This document shows positions 57,807 to 64,000 of a DNA stretch of 64,000 nucleotides, one piece after another. The notes beneath the pieces were generated by a model, which saw only the letters and a program-made list of their open reading frames with translations, was not told the DNA's origin and searched no databases. The stretch comes from Thamnaconus septentrionalis (lineage: Eukaryota > Chordata > Actinopteri > Tetraodontiformes > Monacanthidae). How positions within the stretch are numbered: the first letter of the stretch is position 1; each line of letters begins with the position of its first letter. Made by a program: the position numbers and the translations under genes. The stretch lies in the NCBI GenBank assembly GCA_009823395.1, contig CM020513.1:19222501-19286500 (forward strand), in the 5' to 3' direction.

Positions 57807-60800
57807 CTAAGAGAAAATTGCAGAAAACAGAACCATTAATATTTACAGCCATATGTCTTATGCAACCTCCAGTCAGTACTGCTACATACTGATTCTCTGA
57901 CCACCTCATCTGTGGATCTGAATGTGAGTGGTGGCATGTCTCTTGAAGTCAGCACTAAGATTAAATGGTGACCTGCTGAGAATGCAGAATGCCTTTCATC
58001 CAGTGTGATCTCGGACACGGCCTTCACCATGAAGAGAGCCGTCTTGTTGTGATGCGTGATGGGTATTGGAAAGTATTTGGAATAGCCTCGTTAACCGTTT
58101 ACAGCTTCTGACGTCATGATACAGCGTGTTTAAAAAAGGTCACCAGTGGGAGTGTCACCAAATAAAGGTTTAAACTGTGTTTGTAGCCTCAGTTAAAAAG
58201 GACCAATTGATCTGGAACTTCTGTTTTTCTAACTTATGCCATGATTTTTTACTTCTCCGTATGTACTTGCACTGTTGCCAGGTGAATTTGGTCTAAATCT
58301 GTACTGTAGTTTTTGCACGAGTATAGAAGCACAGCCCTCTCCTAAAACCGTTCATTATTTTTACTGCAGTGTACTGCTGCCTGAGTGCAACACCAATAAT
58401 AAACCCTGGAGCAAAGATGAGGGTGCTCACTTCGTCTGGACAACAACCTAACTTAGAAGCCTCACACAAGTCAGATTTAGAAGTAGGTTGTTGGTTGACC
58501 CTTCCAGTATGGGACCATGAGATGGACTTAAAATATGGTGACTTTTTGAACTTCATTTTTGTTTAGGATCAACTAAAAATATTTGATTTTTGAAGGGATA
58601 TTTGAAAAGCCCATAGCAACAATATATAGTTTATCTATCTTACATCGTCTTCTATTCGTCTTCAGGTGAGGTTAATAACAACTAGAGTGGCATTTGTGGA
58701 TGTTGATGATGGCCCCATATGCCCCACGGTCTTTTGTATACCTTGACCAAGTTGTCGTCATCATATGCTGAGGCACTCAAATGATGGAATTCAACTAGAA
58801 ATCCCCTATATAACACCGAGGAGAGGAGAGCCCACACAAAACACTTCTCAACCTCCCACACACTCCGGCTCTTCATCCCGCAGGAGATAACTCAATGTCC
58901 CCGACCATTGCTCCACTTCAGAAGTGAGCCTCTGTTACTCTATCAGTTTAACATGTAAACAAATCACGGATAATTGAGGCCACATGAGCCATGTTTGCAC
59001 AAAGCTGAGGGTTTGTAGAAAACCTTCAAGCCAAACAGACCAGCATTCATGCAATTCTCTTTTTTTTTCAATTTGTGATTTGCTAGGCACACTACGTGTT
59101 CTGCCAACCAGAAAATGGTCTTCTGATGCTTTCCAAAAACAGGAAAACTTCAGGGTTTTAACTCCACTTTGTTCCCTGCTCACAGCTGGCCTCGAAAAAA
59201 AAAAAAACACTGCAGTGTCTTTCGACAAACTTTTTCTTTTTTTCTACTGATTCCATCACAGATGAAAGCCACATTCTTCTGGGGTCAATCATTAAGAATC
59301 TAATATGTCCTTCAACCATGTGATAGAATAATCCAATTAACATATATACAACCTGAAGGATTGCCGGCAGTCTTTTCTTTGAGGTTTTCTTTGAGAACAC
59401 ATTTTGTTTTAAGGGCATGTTCCCTTTAGGGAGAGTGTTATCTCAGCGGGGATCTCGCCAACTGAGGCCACTGCTGCTCGGCACCCCACTTTGCATCTCT
59501 ATTAGTTTGCCGTCCCACTGTCTTTCTTTTCCTCTCAATCTCCGCTGTTCTCCCTCCTTTCTTGCCTCTAAATGTTTTTGCACCAAGGGGTTGGATTTAA
59601 AAAAAAACCAAACAAAAACAAACAAACTTGAATTCAAGAATTAAGTTCCTTCAAGGGAAAACAATCCCGACAAAAATAAGGCCATAGTGTGTTTAGTGTA
59701 GTGTAGCATAGTGTATGGAGTTTATTCATCTGTGAACACTGGGGTGCAAAAATCCCAAAACTTCAAAAAGTTCCCTCGAGGTAAAACCTCTTTCATCGCT
59801 TAAGTGTTTAGTCTGAAGAGCGTCACCACTGAGCATAAAACAAAGTCAGACCTAAGAATCTATGCAAAATATATAAATATTAGTATAGTAAATTATATTA
59901 GTAACTATTTTATACATAAAGTGTTTTCTCAAAAGACATTTTTTGAGAAAACAAACTTTGCTTAACTGAGTATCAATCAAAAACAGTGTCTAACAAAGTG
60001 CCTTGTGATTTGTTATAGTCAGTTTCTCCAGGCACAAACGTGTGAATATTTCAGTATTAAGAAGCTTATGTGTCTTATAACATCTGTAATATTTTTGTAC
60101 AAATGTTATTTTATACATTTTATGACATGCTGTCGTTCATTTGTCACATTGTCTTGCTGATGATTATTTCAAATGACTTTACCATCCCACTACTATAAGA
60201 TCCATCACAGCTTTTCTATTAGCTGGGAACAATAGTGTCAATAAATAAAAAATAATAATAATAATCTGGATTCAACACATTAATAACCTGACCTGAGTAT
60301 CTTTTTATCTCGGAAGGAGACCTGGAAGAGGAAGTTCTCCAATCTCTGGGATCTTCCCTGATCGGTTTGCCTACTATTTGTTTGAATAAATACATAAATA
60401 AGAAATTAGCATATAATATTTACATGTTTTAAAAAAGCTTGCTTTTGATGGTGGGTATATGTAGACCATGTGAGTTGTTTTTTTGGTGCTGTCATTTCTT
60501 TTATGCTCCAAAATTAGATTATACAGCAAATGTATGCTGCATTGCTTTGTGTTTGATGCCATTTAAGGCTTTTGTAAACACAATCAACTGTTAGCTGGAA
60601 TGCCTTACACAACAGCTCACAGAAAAAGCTGCAAAGCTTCAGATACAGTAGTTTGGCAGTTAGTGAGCACACACTCGCACACGTACGCAGACACCCCTAA
60701 TACACACACGCGCGCGCGGCAGCTGACCCACTTTTTCCCTTGGTTGCTATTTTCAGATCCTCCATAGGGGCGAGTGCACAGAGAGAAAGATGGAGGAAAT

Positions 60801-63800
60801 GAGTGAAAGAGAGAACCGCAGGAGGAAGGTGAGACAGTTATCTGAGGAGAAATAACAGGCTATGATACCTCGTCCTGCAGGACACAGTCACGGAGGTCTG
60901 TGTGCGTGCGTGCGTGTGTGTGTGTGTGTGTGTGTCCTGCGCACAATTCAGCGGAGCGCCACAAAGCCCGGAGGACTCTGAATATTCAAGGAGCGCATGA
61001 GGTCAGATAGGGACAGAAATAAATCTAAGGACTAGATCATAAAATAATTATAGTCACATGTGACTGTGCGTGTTGTGCAATTATGGAAGTGTCGGTGTAA
61101 TTCCATGGACTGCAAGTACAGTTAACATGTTGCAGACCATTCTTATGGAAAGCAACTGTTAAATAGGAATACTTTCCAATACCCAGGAATTTCTTAAACA
61201 CAAACGCAAAAAAACACACTAATAAGACACAATATTGTTGCTAGCTGTCCATATTTGGACATATTATAATAAAATTATCTTTATAATAATCTTTCGGCGT
61301 TTTTACAATGCAATAAGGTACATCGTACCGTAGTACGTAGAGTTTAAAACTGCTGTTTCCTGCCTTCATTATGTTTTCACACGATGAAAATATGTAACAC
61401 ATCATACAATATGGTGATAAAATGTCTGCCGTGTCTCCGATGGAAATGACACAAAACACAAGCAATTATGCTGAGGTGTTTCGCAGGGTTAATCTGTATG
61501 GATTAAAAATTGTTAGGTAGATTGGGTTGAGGCGGGTGTCCCTCAAAAAGACCTTTAATCTGTAATCTATTTCTTCTCAAATGTTTCGATGAAATGAAAT
61601 TATAATCTGAAGGGAAACCTGCATTCCAGCGAACCAATGAGCAATCTATGTTGTTTACCAAAGGGTCGCATGACAGCAGCTTTCCTAATAATAACAATAA
61701 CAACAACATTGATTTAGATTGTTATTTGATAGATGACTGGACTAATACATACATTGCAATTATACTAGAGTCACGCCAACATTAATTCTCACGTCTTTCT
61801 TTCTTTTCAGTTGTGTTTGTATCTCAGTACTGTCGTCAGAGTAAAATCACATATATTGAGTGTATCATCAATAAGGGGCAATAAATCCCTTTAAAGATTA
61901 CACACCTGCCCTTTTAAAGAGTCAGAAAATGAGCTAATGCACTCACAAACACTCTATTTTTTAGGAGTAAAATACTGGAATGCTTGCACAACAGATTAGG
62001 ATGATAAAGCTAATGTTCCCTCAGATGATCACCTGTTATACAAATGGTAGTCACAGCCCCCACCAAATGACTCATTTAGACGAAGGAATACCATCCACCG
62101 GGTCAACAAGAGTCACACAATCAAATTATGTCATCCTCATTCAGGGCACTTGTTATGCACTTGTGCACCTCAATATGGGCAACAAATATATGGGAGATGA
62201 AACTGGCAAACCCAAACGATGTGATAACCTGACTGGAGGGACTGGAAAGTCAAGAAAAAAGGGACAAGGAAACCATTCTCTGCAATTTGAAACAATTCTT
62301 CCTGGTCTGGATATGAAGGGGTGATTCAAGACTGAAATATGAAATAATAAGTCCTCTCTCTGTGTTAACAACTCGGATGCATGAATCAGAAGCACAAAAC
62401 CAGTAAAAAAATAAATAAATAAAATAAATAAATATATATATATATAACAACATGAACCAATTCAGTAGTTTTTCTCTTCAGGCTACTGCTCCATTTTTAA
62501 CCTCCACTTTTTAATTCAAACTAAACAGAATGACCATTTTAATAACACTTTATAAACATTGTTTTGTATGTGTACAAACATTTTAATCATTATTATTTTT
62601 ATATTTTACAAATAAAGTTCAGGACCACCTAACTAATTTAAACTCGAGTTGCTCAACTCTTTTCCGTTCTTCCTTCCTACAATAAATTAATTAAGGAGAC
62701 ACTGGCTTTTTCAGTTGAATTTTTTAAGTTCCATAAAGCTTCCAGGTCAAGGTGGAAATATCATGGAGCAACTTAATCAATATGAGCAGAGGGTGGTCCA
62801 TGTTATTTCACTCAGATGTCATTATACCACCGCTATGGAGGGAAGGGACAGGCGCTACGTAGCAGCATTTCAAAGCAGTTTTCCATCTAAGGCAGTGTGT
62901 GTGTTTGGTTTACTTGCTTATCACACTGAATGAGGGAGTATTGTTGTTTGCTCGCCTTGTGTTGTTTTCCTGTACAATTGCCACCAGACTGTTTTTCTCA
63001 ACAGCAGTCCATATAAAATGGAGCTGATCTCTGAAAGACATTTTTCCCCTCTTGAATGGTTATTTATAGTTACTAGCTTGATGGAAACTCAACCCAACAA
63101 GCACATTTTCATGCATAATGCCTGTAATCCTGGACAGATTGCAGACATTATGCAGGTGGAGCTTGAAAAACAGAAAAACAATGAATACGTGTTATGAGAG
63201 TAAGTCAAAGCATCAGGAGATGTGGCCTTTGGTTTGCAGAAATGCAACAAATAATTAGCAATTTACAGATGGTTACACAGGTAGAGCTTTTCCTCACAAA
63301 ATTCACAACATTTCATTTCCAAGACTCGGAAACGACTTAACACCTAAAAAAAAAACCCACCCCAAGTTATTCTAATTTAAACGGTTGCGGCATAAAAGCA
63401 GCTAACGCGTTTCGATTTTGCCCTTTGAAGTGGACGCAGGTGCTGAATACATTTTCTTGTCCGCATTGTGAGTACACATTTGAACTCAGCTGAATGTTGT
63501 GTTTTCCTGTTTTTTTTTGTGTGTGTTTTTTTCAGCCAGCCTCTGTGATGTTTCAGTGATGAAAAACATCTGCGAATCAAAGTTGCGCAGAGAAGCAGCG
63601 CTATGCTGTGATACACTAATTACCATCCAGACAGCAGCAGGGATCAAAGATGCATAATGACTTCAATGCAAAGCGTGGTTGTTAGGCATCCAGTTTGAAT
63701 TTTCCCCAAGCTATCTGCTAGCGTCTGACCAGGAAGCGATTGTGTGAAATGAGCAGAAGGAATAGCCACCATGATGTGCTTTGTATTGAAGTCAATTTCA

Positions 63801-64000
63801 AAAGAAATGTATAGCAAAACAAATTGAAAATAAGTAAGGACCACAATCATATACCACAACAAATCGCAATTTGAAATAGCCAGTTACACTTAGCAGCCTG
63901 CAGAATTACTCAACAAGAATGTTGCAACTCTTAATCTTAGCCTCTTAACCTATTTTTAAGGGGTTAAGGGTAAAGACTGACTCCTACCTCGAACTTTAAG
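57807..64000 (-). other. znrf1: ZNRF1 intron 1 (part)
   Basis: AT-rich sequence to the window edge, with short arrays: AAT at 60249-60263, alternating CACACGCGCGCGCG at 60702-60718, (GT)n at 60901-60934, and AAAT/AT at 62405-62446. No exon 1 (GC-rich, myristoylation start) was found, so the gene continues to the right. Confidence 0.7.

Noticed and set aside
60700..60720. CACACGCGCGCGCG alternating tract as a possible Z-DNA element
   Set aside because: Short, and such tracts are common in fish introns; no supporting context.
1..64000. CRISPR arrays, bacterial operons, prophage or integrative elements
   Set aside because: The sequence is vertebrate nuclear DNA; the tandem repeats are simple microsatellites without spacers.

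Overview
The window is nuclear DNA of a teleost fish. It is AT-rich, full of (CA)n/(GT)n microsatellites, and carries interspersed repeats typical of teleosts. Only about 1% is protein-coding. All the coding sequence I can support belongs to three spliced vertebrate genes on the minus strand, each recognised from exon sequence with matching splice phases.

In transcription order (right to left) they are as follows. (1) ZNRF1, an E3 ubiquitin ligase, occupies about 42.8 kb to beyond the right edge. Coding exons 2-4 are at 57711-57806, 47036-47141 and 46113-46170, and a separate 3'UTR exon probably starts at 44353. Exon 1 is not in the window. (2) GINS3 (PSF3), a subunit of the replicative-helicase GINS complex, is complete in three exons (40432-40262, 39971-39738, 38108-37878; 211 aa), with a compact E2F/CCAAT promoter. 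(3) NDRG4 is represented only by its alternative 5' coding exons: the long-isoform start at 10069-9992, a 39-nt exon at 5238-5200, and the short-isoform start (MPECWDG) at 1659-1639 with its own GC-rich promoter. The rest of NDRG4 lies beyond the left edge.

The 27 kb between the NDRG4 long-isoform exon and GINS3 has no recognisable coding sequence. It holds a CpG-rich block (25.8-26.7 kb) that may be a distal NDRG4 promoter, a second CpG-enriched patch (33.6-34.2 kb), remnants of a Tc1/mariner-like transposon, other repeat fragments, and a 94-nt hairpin at 17.9 kb. The ZNRF1 introns contain a ~400-bp GATA/GGAT microsatellite and an isolated CpG island at 52.8-53.1 kb.

GINS3 next to NDRG4 in the same orientation is the arrangement known in human 16q21; ZNRF1 directly upstream of GINS3 is not the human arrangement. 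The three genes share no pathway. No bacterial-type system, CRISPR array, tRNA or rRNA was seen, and I found no wholly new biological system. The most interesting items are regulatory: complementary dinucleotide repeats flanking the ZNRF1 RING exon, the hairpin, convergent CTCF-like motifs and the intronic CpG island.
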